Origin: Gavia stellata
Taxonomy: Eukaryota > Chordata > Aves > Gaviiformes > Gaviidae
Assembly: GCF_030936135.1 (NCBI RefSeq)
Contig: NC_082594.1
Coordinates: 105,625,020-105,689,019 of the forward strand
Length of the DNA stretch: 64,000 nt
Direction: 5' to 3'
This document shows, piece by piece, positions 37,101 to 50,100 of this stretch (its first letter is position 1; each line of letters starts with the position of its first letter). The notes under the pieces were generated by a model, which worked only from the letters and a program-made list of their open reading frames with translations, ran no database searches and was not told the DNA's origin. The translations under genes and the position numbers were made by a program.

Positions 37101-40100
37101 ACTCATTGAATTTAAGTAGATTAACTAGTGAAACCCTGGTTTCATGTAAGCAAATACATATTTTTTATTGTGTTGATGAGCAGGTAGTATGGATGTGTGG
37201 TGACCTGTGAGTAGCTCACCTCTTGTTTGCAGAGTGAAAGCATCGAAGATTACAGTTCTGCACCACTTTTCCCTTTTCTTCCAGTGCTTTCCTAAGTTCA
37301 GTGTTCTTTAAACTTTTTAGTGTCTTAGCTGATCTATAATAGCAGGTAGCTCAGCAAGGTTGCTGATAACTGTGCCTGGTTATGATGAGGGGAGCAGGGG
37401 GAAGATTTAAAATCTGGAGCCACTGAGGGCAAACGTAAAAGACATAGGAAAAAAGCTCTCCTCTGCATAAGTATACCTATATCTTCATTTATATGGAGAG
37501 TTGGAAGGCTGATTGTTATTGGAATTTACATTGTTTAGGTTTTGATCAAGAAGACATCTTTGAATATTTTTCTGTATTTAAAGGAGAAGAAACAGATTTT
37601 TTCGTATTTCTAGAAGAGGAATGTTGCATTTGAGGTGTTCAGAGATGCCATTTGAGACTTGGTGACATAGCCTGTGGGTTAAATCTCTGTACACATCTTT
37701 TTTCCAAGCACACCGAATTGTTGTCACATATGTTTGTTCTAGTAAGTGCCGAAGATGGGAGCACATAGCTGTAGAGCGACTGTTCTGGTGTGATTCTGGG
37801 CACGGCAATGGGAAAGATGATGGAAATCTATTTTGTAAAACTGCTAAACCAGATTCCACTTAATTAACTAGCTTAATCACCAAAATACGTATTCCATGCT
37901 CCGTGTCACAAACCTTGTTTCTGAAACTCATTGATCGATGTGCTATGTATTTTGCATTGTGCCCAGACTACCAGCCAGCAATACATTGAATCTATCAGCT
38001 TGAAAGCCTTGCTCTTTAGTGTGAAGAATTATCAGCAGCCATGTGTAAGTGTGTGGAAAGGCTGATATCTACAATTTAAGGGATAATTTCTTTCTTTTGC
38101 GATTTTAACTACCACCACACCTAGCTTTTTATAATGTTTCTGGGGTATTGGTGTAACAGCTATCCACTCCTCTAGTCACAGTAGGCCTTGTCTCCTTTCT
38201 ACTTTTGTGGCATCTTGTTCTTTTGTTTCGCTGCTTCATGTTAATTGCTTTAACGCCTGTCTGGGGAAAAAATGGGATTTAGCTGTGAGATTATCTGCTT
38301 GTTTTGTACTTTGAAACTGAAAACTGTGAGCAAGTATAGTTTTGAGAAAAGAAGCAAAACAAAACGTCAGATATTCTTTTTTTTCCACCAAGCTGTTGTT
38401 GATGGCTGTTTAAAGACCGAGTATGCCATTGACTACTTGCCTTGCTATGATGAGATGGACTAGAGCACTGTGATGGAACACTGTATCTCTATTAGACTGT
38501 TAAAATAGTCCATATATAATGTGTCAGCCAAACTTTAACCAGGAAAGCCACAAAATGTGAGGGTAGAACAAGATAACAATAATGCAAATTACCTGTTCTC
38601 AGTAGCTTTTTTCTGCTCAGTGTTGTGAGATGCTAAAAGCCGCTGGACTTCAGCCAAACCCTTCCCAGAGTACTTCTCAGTTGGAAGGCTTTTGTCTTTT
38701 GGTATTGAGGGATCAATAGCTGGAGGATTGCAGTGGGCCTGTACATCCCCCACAGGCTGCTGACAGGGTCACGTTTGGCACCTGAGAGTAACTCCCTGCT
38801 GGCCCGCGGCTCAGTCCACAGGGTTTGAGCAGACCCAGGGGTTTTTACCCTCTCACAGAAGCCTCAAGTAAATATACTGCAGTAAACAGAGAAATGATAT
38901 TACAGTTGCAAGCCATCTGTGCCAGCATGAATCAAAAATAGGCTGAACTTTTTAATTAACCCCAAGACTATGCTCATGTTGTTTCTCTTTTCTGCTTTTG
39001 TCCAGGGGCTGTAGAGATGCCAGCTGAACTGTGGGTGAAATTTCCAGCAGTTTTGGATGTCTTTTGACTTTTGCTGGGGGGTAAAGCTTTGCACTGTCAC
39101 TCTGTTGGCTGAGGATTACTAAAAGATAGAGGGTTACAACCATGCTCCTCCTGTAGACTTCAGCATGTTACAAGTCCCAGGTGGCTTTTTATCTGTATTG
39201 TGCTTCCAGAGTGACACCAAACAAGTGGAAGGAGGGACCAGGTAGTCTCCCACCATTTTTCTGAAGATTAAGCTGAATAAAAAGTTGAAAGTACTTGTAC
39301 AAAAGAAGATTTAGAGATTAGAAAGTGGCAATTTAGAACAGAGAGAGAGACATATAATGAAGTGTGCAGTACAAATAGGATTTTACTCCTGTCATTCAAG
39401 ACTTCCTCAGAGTGACAGAATAGGGTTTGTTGCTGTCTCTCATTCTCAGAACATTTTGAATTTATCTCCTCATAGAATAAAAATGTTCTTTTTATACCTC
39501 ACATTGTGAACTTTATTTTGTTTGGGTTTTTTTTACTATTTAAACCAAAACGATTATGTGATGTGATCATTGACTGCATATGATTCCTCAAGCAATAGAA
39601 TAAGAAGTTAATAGAAGAAAGGGTGGAGCTGAGCTATAACGATATAAATAATAATAGCACCTTTGTGTCTTCTCAGGACCTTTCACCTTAAGGCTATAAT
39701 CCGTTTTACAGACACAAGTATGTAGCCTACAATAAGCCTGCTGCACTAAAAAATAACCTGTATTTAACTCGTTTTAAAAAATGAGGAAGCAGGATGATTG
39801 ACTTCCTGAAATTCTTAATCTATCAGATAACATAATGAAGGGCATGAACAGCTACTGTACTCGCACACTTGGTTTTCTGGATGAGAGCCTGGGTGAGTTG
39901 GGAAGCCAGTGCCAGGTACCAAACCAAGAGGAGCCAGCTGTCCCTCTGCTCCGCAGACGTGCTTCCACAGTGAAAAATACTCTGTTGCTGCCCCTTTCCA
40001 GTATTAACACATTTTTTTTTTTTGATGCTGAGTTTAATTGCATCCTTTAGCTCTTAATGACACTAATTCAGTGTAACTCTTTGACATTGGCATTCTTGAT

Positions 40101-40550
40101 GGCTGTTGTTGTATCTTTGCCAATTGGGGATTGGGCTGAAGACCACCATCAGCTGAACTGTAAAGTATTGGAACAAATTCTGAGGTATTTCACAAATTTT
40201 AACAAATTTTAATGCTCTCCGTGGTTTTCCTACCTGGGCAGTAACTACTTTGTGCTTGGCTTCAATCTTTTGGGCAGGAAAGGGCGGTAGGGAGGTGACA
40301 GCGTAGGGAGCTGGTGGTGAGGGGTGCAGTCACAGGGGCCTGGCCGTGGCCTGCCGCCAAAGACCCTTTCAACCGTTCGGGCCGTTAATGTTAATGCTGT
40401 AACCCCAGTACGACATATTTGCGATCCTTGCTACGAGATGGCTGAATATACATCTTGAGGCCATCCAAAAGCTGCTGGTTTCCGGGACGACGTTACCACC
40501 CAGGGTATGAGGCCTGTTGAGGCAAAGGGAGGGCAGAAGGGCTACGCGTT
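34191..40550. other. JAM2-MRPL39 intergenic spacer
   Basis: 6.4 kb of AT-rich sequence between the two divergent CpG islands. It has a short (AT)n run (34991-35002) and a poly(A) run near 37020. No repeat family, RNA gene or credible ORF was recognised. Confidence 0.65.
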
Positions 40551-41150
40551 ACACCGCAGCGTAGCGGAGCTAACACATACACGGTGGGGCCTCCGAAGAG
40601 AGAGTTAAAGGCTGAGGGCAAGGGGGGCAGCCCCCCGCCGCGGGCAGCCGCCGGCCGTTCCCCCCACCCCGCCCCGCGCCTCAAGCCCCGGCCCCGACCC
40701 CGCTGCGCCGCCTGGCGGCCGCGGGCAGACGAACAGACGGAACGGCGCTGCCGCCGCCGATGTTTCCGGCGGAGCCGGGGGAGGGGGGACCGGGGCGACG
40801 GGACTCGGCCCGAGCATGGCGGCGCGCTGGGCCGCCGGCTGCCTGCGGGGCGGGCGGAAGGGGCGCCGTGAGTGGCGGCGGGCCGGGCGCGGGCGCAGCG
40901 GGGCGCCGGGTGTGCGCGGAGCCGGGCCGGGCCGGCTGCGGGCTCGTCCTGCGCGGGTGCTTGGAGGGGCCCGGGCTGGGGCGGCCGGGCCTGGCCGTGC
41001 GGGGCGGCTTGGGTCCCCGGCCCGCCGGGCTGAGGAGGCTGCTGCGGGCGCGGGCCGGGGGCGGCGGCCGTGGGCGGGAGGCGCTGCCGACCGCTTTCCC
41101 CGCGCGGGGACGAGGCGCGGGCGCGGTCCGCAGGGGCGGTTGGCTGGTCT
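40551..41150 (+). promoter_or_regulatory. MRPL39: CpG island / MRPL39 promoter region
   Basis: GC-rich, CpG-dense block spanning exon 1 and its donor. GTTTCCGG (40762-40769; reverse CCGGAAAC) is a consensus ETS/GABP site 47 bp before the start codon, a common arrangement for nuclear genes of mitochondrial proteins. A further TTTCCGGGACGACG lies near 40480. Open frames on both strands here are composition artefacts. Confidence 0.8.
40816..40867 (+). CDS. MRPL39: MRPL39 coding exon 1
   Basis: The ATG has A at -3 and G at +4. It encodes [17 protein letters not shown] plus one base, followed by donor GTGAGT (40868). An upstream ATG at 40760 is out of frame and would matter only if transcription starts above it. 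Confidence 0.88.
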
Positions 41151-44100
41151 GAGGGAAGGGCCTTTGCAGCCAGGGAACGTCATTAAGCCTTCGTTGCTTA
41201 ACAGTTTTGTGTTGTGACTTCCTGCAAGCATTGCAATGGACGGGCAGTAAGAGCTGCTGAAGTGCTCCCCTTAGGCATATTGATGCAGACGTCTGGGTTA
41301 GCATTGCGGTGGCACGTCTTTTCTTTAGAAACGAACATCTTATAAAGAGGCTTTGAACGCTCCTTATTGCTTATTTTGTATCATCCCTTTTACCAGGGTT
41401 CATCTCCACGCCAACTATTTCTCGACTGACATCAGATGAAGTTATTCAGATGCGTAATGAGCTCTTTATCAAAGAGAAAGAGAGACAGTTATCTCTGTAT
41501 CCACGAATTGAGAAAATTGAAGTAAAATACACTGGGAAATCGCACCCTGGCAGTGTGTTTGTAATGAACAAAGCTTTGTCTACTCCATACAATTGTGCCA
41601 TGCGTAAGTGAATGGACTCTTAAACTAATGTGCCACTGGTGATGAAAATTGTGCTGCTAATTGAAGTATTTGTCATCCAAATTTGCGATGTTAATATTAT
41701 TGACATTTTAATGACCAAGATAACAGACATGCATTCAGAATATTTGTGGTTGGTATGTTTAAAATACATTTGTACTAAAATACTTCAGCAGAAACTGACT
41801 TAATTTTTGGAGGCTCTGTTAACAGCTCATCCTTCCAAGTCATTTACAACAAATTGCAAGTTTCACTTTTGTTACAAATGCAGGGGTCTAAACTGCTGAC
41901 TCTGACGAGTATGATTATGAGGAGTATGATTAATAACTGTGTAATACTTTTTTCATTTTCTTTAGACTTAAGTGAATGGCATTGCAGGAAATCCGTTCTA
42001 GCTCTTGTGGATGGTGAAGTCTGGGATATGTATAGACCCTTGACCAAATCATGTGAAATTCAGTTCCTTACTTTCAAAGATGAAGATCCAGAGGAAGTAA
42101 ACAAGGTAAGCCTGTATCTTATCCCATTGTAGATGACCCTGATTATGACCACTTGGTTCTGTATGCCCCTTTCAGTTCCATGTCTGTCTGCTTTCCTGAA
42201 CTTTGTTGTTGTGAAAGTTCAGATATTTTTAATAGTTGGTTGGCATATTGTGTTTGTCATTAGTTGGACCAGGGTGTGGGCTCGATGATGTGCAGGCATC
42301 CCTTTCAACCTGTATTGTTGTTGTATTCTATGATTTCAGATTTAAATATTTCCAGGGAAACATCTGTCTTGCATTTTAAGTGCAGTTTTGACCTTTTTTT
42401 GATTGATTCTACATGGAGAGTCATCTCCAAATAGAAGTTTAAATACTAAAGAAATGAATGCTTGGGTTGACAGCTAGGTTTGTGCCTAATTCAGATAAAC
42501 GTTGGTGTTATTTTTGAATAAATAGCTGATGTTCATCTGGTATGGGTTGTTAGCTTCTAGGTAATAAATCTGTGTTTTGAAATTCTCTTTATAGGCCTAT
42601 TGGCGTTCCTGTGCCATGATCATGGCATGTGTGTTAAAGCGGGCGTTCAAAGATGAGTACTCAGTGAATCTGATTAAAGCTCCAGAAGTGCCAGGTGATA
42701 TAAGTGTTTTATACTGATTCTCTTGTCTTTTGCTGCTGCTTAAGTGACTGCCTAATAATCTTACCAAAAAAATCAGAGGCTCCTTTTCCAGTGATTGAAG
42801 GTACTTAGCATTGATTTGTGTATTGCGTGCTGTTGTTGTAGCCTTTAATGTATAGCGATCACACTGAAAACAATTTTGTTATCAAAGTACAGAAGATTGG
42901 TCTGTGGCATCTGGGTTTCAGACCACTTAGGATTTCATAGGTTAAGTTAGTAACTTGAGGACATAACCTTTTTATTGTGAAGTTACATGAGTAAGGTATT
43001 TAGAAGATGTGATGTGTTTCTGTGAAATTTGCCCTAATAACTACACAACCTTGTGAGCACTTGAGTTAGTAAAAATTATGATGCATACATGAAGTTGGAA
43101 GATTATTGAAGTATAAACAGGGTTAATAACAACTTTCGCTCATCTGTGACCAGATACAGGTTTAGTCTGCCATTTGACTGTATAATCACAGCTGAAAATT
43201 TATGATGGATTTCTTGAGATCATTTTGTTTTTCTTCTCATTCATTTTGATATATTATAAGTGTGTATTATGGCAATGAAATACATACTTTGTTACAAACA
43301 TGAATATTTTTCTCTTTGGAATTGGAATCATAGTGATCTCTGGAGCTTTCTGTTACGACGTAATTTTGGACAACAGACTGAATGACTGGAAACCAACAAA
43401 CGTGAGCACAATAACTTCTTCCTGAAAAAGTTATATAGCTTGCATCCTTGTCCAGTGGTTCTTTTCTAATGGGGGAGAGGGGACAGCGAGTTTTTTTTCT
43501 TTTCATAGGCTATATCTATACTAGTATTTTATTTTAGGTTAGGAGTACTCTCTGGAAACTAATCTTATTTACTGCATACTGGCTTTCATGGCAGGATGGT
43601 CTCAGAGCACACAAACTGGGTTCCTTTCAGATGAAATTGAACCTAGAGCTGTCCTCCAAATACTTAACAGGTTTAAAGTGTATGGGTCTAGAGTAGCTCT
43701 AGTCTGAAATACAATTCCCAAAATAGTTGGCTTGGCTGTTGGGACCTCAGTGCCATCTTTGTTACTATACAGATCTGCTCCTACTCAGCCACTCTTGTCT
43801 GATAATGTAGATGCAACCATAGCCCTATAGCCTTTATGTGAATAGGGCCCGCTGAAAATAAAAATGTGTGTAATATGAGTATTTTCATCTAGTGGTTTAC
43901 AGCATAGTAAGTTTATTGTTGTAAAAGAACCGTGAGCACATTCAGCTGAAGCTTTTCTTAATAGCTTGCTATATTTCATGCTCTTTGGTAAATCTAATAA
44001 TCTAAAACCGTTAAGTCTCATAACTGTTTGGTAGCTAGTGTGATCACGAGTGTTTTACTTGTCTGCTGCCTATTCTTGTTCTCATGCCCAAATATTATCA

Positions 44101-47100
44101 GAGGTGTGTATGACTAACAAAGCAATGTTGGTACAATGCAGAATTTTTCTTCAATGTGATCTTGTAGTTGAAGTAACTTAGTTTGAAATATTTTCTAAGT
44201 GACATTATAAATGTAATTATTTATTGACAAATCTGAGTATGCAGAGCTCTGGATTCTGGACCAGGGTGATCAATGTCTATTTATTAATTATTCAGTAGTT
44301 TTCTTCTTTTGATTCCATCAGAATAGGGGTCATTTATAAGTGGAATCATGACTGGGAAACAGGATACACAGATGAATATTTAAAAGTAGCAAGACTGTGT
44401 GTTCATGTATCATGTTGGGAAAATCTCCTGAGAAGTTTAACTCCAGTTAATACATATTGTTTCTGATGGAAAAATGCCTATTGATTTCACTGGGCGATGA
44501 ATCAGTCCATTCAAACAGCGATGATCTGTAACAATCTGTTGCAGATAAATAAGAATTACAATCCTGCAGCAATATTCACAGAATCACTAAGGTTGGAAAA
44601 GACCTGTAAGATCAAGTCCAACCATCAACCAACACCACAATGCTCATTAAACCATGTCCCACAATGCCACGTCCACATGTTCCTTGAACACCTGCAGTGA
44701 TGGTGACTCCACCACCTCCCTGGGCAGCCTGTTCCAATGCTTCACCACTCTCTCAGTAAAGAAATTTTTCCTAATACCCAGCCTGAACCTCCCCTGGTGC
44801 AATTTGAGGCCATTTCCTCTTGTCCTGTCGCTGGTCACTTGGGAGAAGAGACCAACACCCACCTCTCTGCAACCCCCTTTCAGGTAATTGTAGAGAGCGA
44901 TAAGGTCTCCCCTCAGCCTCCTCTTCTCCAACTGAACAACCCCAGCTCTCTCAGCCGCTCCTCATAAGACTTGTGCTCCAGACCCCTCACCAGCTTCGTT
45001 GCCCTTCTCTGGACACGCTCCAGCAACTCAATGTCCTTCTTGTAGTGAGGGGCCCAAAACTGAACACAGTATTAGAGGTGCGTCCTCACCAGAGCCGAGT
45101 ACAGGGGCACAATCACTTCCCTAGTCCTGCTGGCCACACTGTTTCTGATAGAGGCCAGGATGCCGTTGGCCTTTTTGGCCACCTGGGCACACTGCTGGCT
45201 CATATTCAGCCGGCTGTCAATCAACACCCCCAGGTCCTTTTCTGCAGGGCAGCATTCCAGCCACTCGTCCCCAAGCCTGTAGTGTTGCATGGGGTTGTTG
45301 TGACCCAAGTGCAGGACCTGGCCCTTGGCTGTATTGAACCTCATACAGTTGGCCTCAGCCCATCGATCCAGCCTGTCCAGATCCCTCTGCAGAGCCTTTC
45401 TACCCTCAAGCAGGTCAACACTCCTGCCCAACTTGGTGTCGTCTGCGAACTTACCGAGGGAGCACTCAATCCCCTCATCCAGGTCATCGATAAAGATATT
45501 AAACAAGTCTGGCCCCAAAACTGACCCCGGGGGGACTCCGCTTGTGACCGGCCACCAACTGGATTTCGCTCCATTCACCACAACTCTCTGGGCTCAGCCG
45601 TCCAGCCAGTTTTTTACCCAGCGAAGAGTGCACCTGTCTAAGCCACGATTTGCCAGCTTCTCCAGGAGAATACTGTGGGAGACAGTGTCGAAGGCTTTAC
45701 TAAAGTCCAGGTAGACAGTGTCGACAGCCTTTCCCTCATCCACTAAGCAGGTCACCTGGTCATAGAAGGAGATCAGGTTGGTCAAGCAGGACCTGCCTTT
45801 AATGAGCCCATGTTGGCTGGGCCTGATCCCTTCCTTATCCTGCACATGCCCTGTGACCTCCCGCAAGATCAACCTCTCCATAATCTTCCCAGGCACCGAG
45901 GTCAGGCTGACAGGCCATTAGTTCCCCGGATCCTCCTTCCGGCCCTTCTTGTAGATGGGAGTCACGTTGGCAAGCCTCCAGTCATCCGGGACCTCCCCTG
46001 TTAACCAGGACTGTTGATAAATGATGGAGAGTGGCTTGGCAAGCTCCTCCACCAGCTCCCTCAGCACCCTTGGGTGGATGCCATCAGGCCCCCTAGACTT
46101 ATGAGTGTCCAGGTGGCATAGCAGGTCGTTAACTGCTTCCTCCTGGATCATGGGGAGTTTGTTCTGCTCTCCATCCTTGTCTTCCAGTTCAGGGAGCTGA
46201 ATACCCTGAGGATACCTGGTGTGGCTATTAAGGACTGAGGCAAAGAAGGCATTAAGTACTTCAGCCTTTTCCTCACCCTTGGTGACAATGTTCCCTCCTG
46301 CATCCAGTAAAGGATGGAGATTCTCCTTGGCTCTCTTTTTGTTGTTAATTCTTAATATTCTTACATTTAGGATTTATAATAGATGATCCTTATTGTTTTG
46401 ACTAATACTTAGTGTTTGCTATGCTTTGTCTATTCAGTACAGCTGTGAAACAGTGGTGACAGTTTTATATTTATCAATTATTTTTTAGAACAATTTCCGC
46501 TCTCTTACAAGGGATGCCAGAAAGCTAATTCATAAAGACCTGCCATTTGAAACACTGCATGTTGAAGCAAAAGTAGCACGTGAAATGTTTCAGCATAACA
46601 GGTAAGTGTCTGAATTTGCCTTCCTTTTAAAAAAGATGATTAGAAATTAATTTGAATCTCTGCTTGTTCTTGTAAATCTAAAATAAGATGTGACAGGTGA
46701 AGTAAGAAGGTACTTCTCCCACTACTTTGAATGAACATGCCTCCATTCTCTTTGTCACACTACCTTACTTCCTTTTTATTGTTCTCTCCAGAGGCCAACA
46801 CCAGGCACCTTTGCTGGATGTAGTTTTGTGACAGATGGAAAGACTGTAGACTTCTTAGTTTAATAGTGAGCTTCAAGATTTTGCTACTTTTGAATTGAAG
46901 CTCTGGTGGTTAGACTTGGTGTGCTAGTTACTCTCAGCCTTTGCTAAAAAGCTTTCATATTCAAAGAAATGTAGATTTTCTTATATCTTGGTTATCTTCA
47001 AATGAAGATTTGATGAAATGCAGTTTTTGAGCTCTGCAGGGGGAAAATGGGTAAAATACTCTGGCCTGTGCTATAAAACAAGGCTTGTTCAAAACACTCT

Positions 47101-50100
47101 ACTCTTCTGCGGTGAAAAAACACTTAAGCAGTGTTTTGGGAGAAAAATTCTCTGGCCCACAGCTTTTTGGTGGTTGGAGAGAGGTGGGGGGAAATGATAA
47201 ATAATTTATAATTTTGTTAACCAAAATGAAACTAAGCTAAAGTTGCACAAATAACTATTTTTTTAGCTTAGTAATGAAGATGATACTAATGTGACATACG
47301 GACTAGCATCTCTTCACTGTGTTGGCTGGCAAGCATTGACAGCGGGTGGGAGCTGACTTCTGATAATAGCTTTAGAGATTGTATCAGTATTTGTGTGTGT
47401 GTGTGTGTAGAAAGAGCAGAGAACGCTTTGCTGTCTTGCAGATGACCAGCTGTTGAGGACCACGCATTGCATAAAATCAGTTTAGGTGATCTGATAGTGT
47501 CTTCTAGTCTTACATGTGACTTCAAAAACTCTTATTTTTATTTGAAGTAGTAGGTTCATTTTATCTTTCTGAATAAAACTCTGCTGAGAGAGCATGGCCC
47601 TCCTATAACGTTAAACATAGAACAGAATAGACTAGAATAGACTAGTTCAGTTGGAAGGGACCTACTACGATCGTCTAGTCCAATTGCCTAACCACTTCAG
47701 GGCTGACCAAGTTAAAGCATGTTATTAAGGGCATTGTCCAAATGCCTCTTAAAGACTGACAGTCTTGAGGCATCTTCCACGTCTCCAGGAAGCCTGTTCC
47801 AGGTTACTGAGACCACCCTCTCAGTAGAGAAATGATTCCTAATGTCCAGTCTAAACTTCCCCTGGCGCAGCTTTGAACCATTCCCACATGTCCTATCACT
47901 GGATACCAGGGAGAAGAGATCAGCACCTCCCTCTTCACTTGCCCTCCTCAGGAAGCTGTAGAGGGTGATGAGGTTGCCCCTCAGCCTCCTTTTCTCCAAA
48001 CTAGACAAACCCAAAGTCCTTAGCTGCTCCTCATAGCACATGCCTTCCAGCCCTTTCACCAGCTTTGTTGCCCTCCTCTGGATGCATTGAAGCATCTTAA
48101 CATCCTTCTTAAATTGTGGGGCCCAGAGCTGCACACAGTACTCCAGGTGAGGCTGCACCAATACTGAATACAGCAGGATAATCACCTCTTTTGACCAGCT
48201 GGTTATACTGTGTTTGATGCACCCCAGGATGCGGTTTTCCCTCTTGGCTGCCAGGGCACACTGCTGACTTGTGCTGAGCCTGCTGTCGACCAGCACCCCC
48301 AGATCCCTTTCTGCAGGGCTGCTCTCCAGCCACTCCTCTCCCAATTTATACTTGTGCCTGCCGTTACTCTGTCCTAGGTGCAGAATCCAGCATTTCGACT
48401 TGATAAATTTAATTCCATTAATCATAGCCCAATGCTCCATTCTATCTAGATCCCTCTGTAAGGCCTCTCGTCCCTCAAGAAAGTCAACAGCGCACCCCCC
48501 AGTTTGGTATCATCAGCAAACTTGCTAATGGTGCATTCAACTCCTGCATCCAGATCATTGATAGAAATACTGAACAGAAGTGGCCCTAGAATTGAACTCT
48601 GAGGACCACCCCTGGTGACCGGTCGCCAGCCAGATGTAGCCCCATTCACTACAACCTTTCGAGCCCTGCTGTTCAGCCAGTTCTTCACCCAGCACACCGT
48701 GAACCCGCTTAGCCCACAGTTGGACAACTTGTCCAGAAGGATGCTGTGAGGGACAGTATCAAAAGCCTTACTAAAATCCAGAAAAATTACATCCACTGCC
48801 TCCCCTTCATCCACTAGGTGGGTGACCTTATCATAGAAGGATATCAAATTAGTTAAACAAGACTTTTCCTTTGTGAACCCATGTTGACTGTGCCTGATGA
48901 TTGCATTATTCCTTAAATGCCTTTCAATCGTACTCAGTATAATCTCCATAATTTTTCAGGAACTGAGGTTATACTAACAGGTCTGTAAAACGTGCTTTGT
49001 GAAATATGCCAATATATGTTGTCATATAAAATCAAGAATTGAAACCTGTTTCAAAGCTCATATAAATATGAGCATGATTTTTAAGAATGCTCCTTAAATC
49101 AATCTCAAGTATTATAAGAACTAGGTGTTAAAGGTGAGGACTTTTTTAATCTTTTTGTTGTCTTGTTCAGATACAAAATGGAGATGATAGAACGAAAAGC
49201 TTCTCAGAATATGGAAGGACTTGTAACGTTACATAGGTGAGCAAAACTGAACTCTCATTCTGTAATGATTCACTGAAAGATGTGATTATTTTGCAAGTAC
49301 TCTCAAAATGAGAAGAGTAAGTTACTTGTGATGGTTTTCAATTTAGAAATCACTTGTATTCATTGCTCTCTGTAGTCTGTCTTAAGTTGTTGTTTGGGTG
49401 CGGTTTTTTTTAATACAGCTATTGTTTTGTGGTACTTAACACTTGGTGGATCTCACTAAATTTCTATTTCTTTTTGGTGGTAAGTGCCAGAGAAGTCTTA
49501 CTGCTTTAAATGCTTTTACATAAAATCTAAATAAATCTCTAGAGCTTGACAGGTTAAATACAAACCAAATACTTGTTTGAAAACAAAGGTTATCATTGTA
49601 TAGAGGATTTTTCTTCCAAAGTTGTCAAGATCTTCCTAACCGGCAAGCTACTGCCTTGTAGTGGTGGAGATGAGAAAGGAGCTGGCTTCTGGGATACAGT
49701 GTAAGATATAAAGTCGTTAGGCTGGAGGCAGGAAGCTTGTATTGTATCTCAGGCATATAAAAGAATTTGTGACTAGGTTAGGCTAGTGTAGGATATTCAG
49801 TTTTCTAGATGTCTAAATTGTTCGGCATTTGATTTTGGAGTCCCCATCTCTCTAAAGGAACAGATGTCTGCAATGATGGTTCTTGAAATTTTAGAACAAT
49901 GTTGTGTCTGTTGTTCTTCCTTCCTCCCACTCTCTAGTTTGCTCAATAAGAGAGAAAATAGGCTTACATATTGATTTCTGAGAGAGGTTTGTTCTGAATG
50001 TTTTTTTGCTGTACATCTTTTTGTCTCTCACTTTTCTTAATTGATTTGAAGCTTTCCAAGACCTGAAAGGAAAATACCTGTGCAGGTTATAAACACTGTA

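Noticed and set aside
40605..41304. Two overlapping minus-strand frames of over 200 codons
   Set aside because: Composition artefacts of the MRPL39 CpG island; no domains, and the opposite strand carries the real exon 1.
44973..45524. 184-codon plus-strand ORF in MRPL39 intron 5
   Set aside because: Antisense shadow of the CR1 copy; the minus strand carries the FADD box and other RT motifs.
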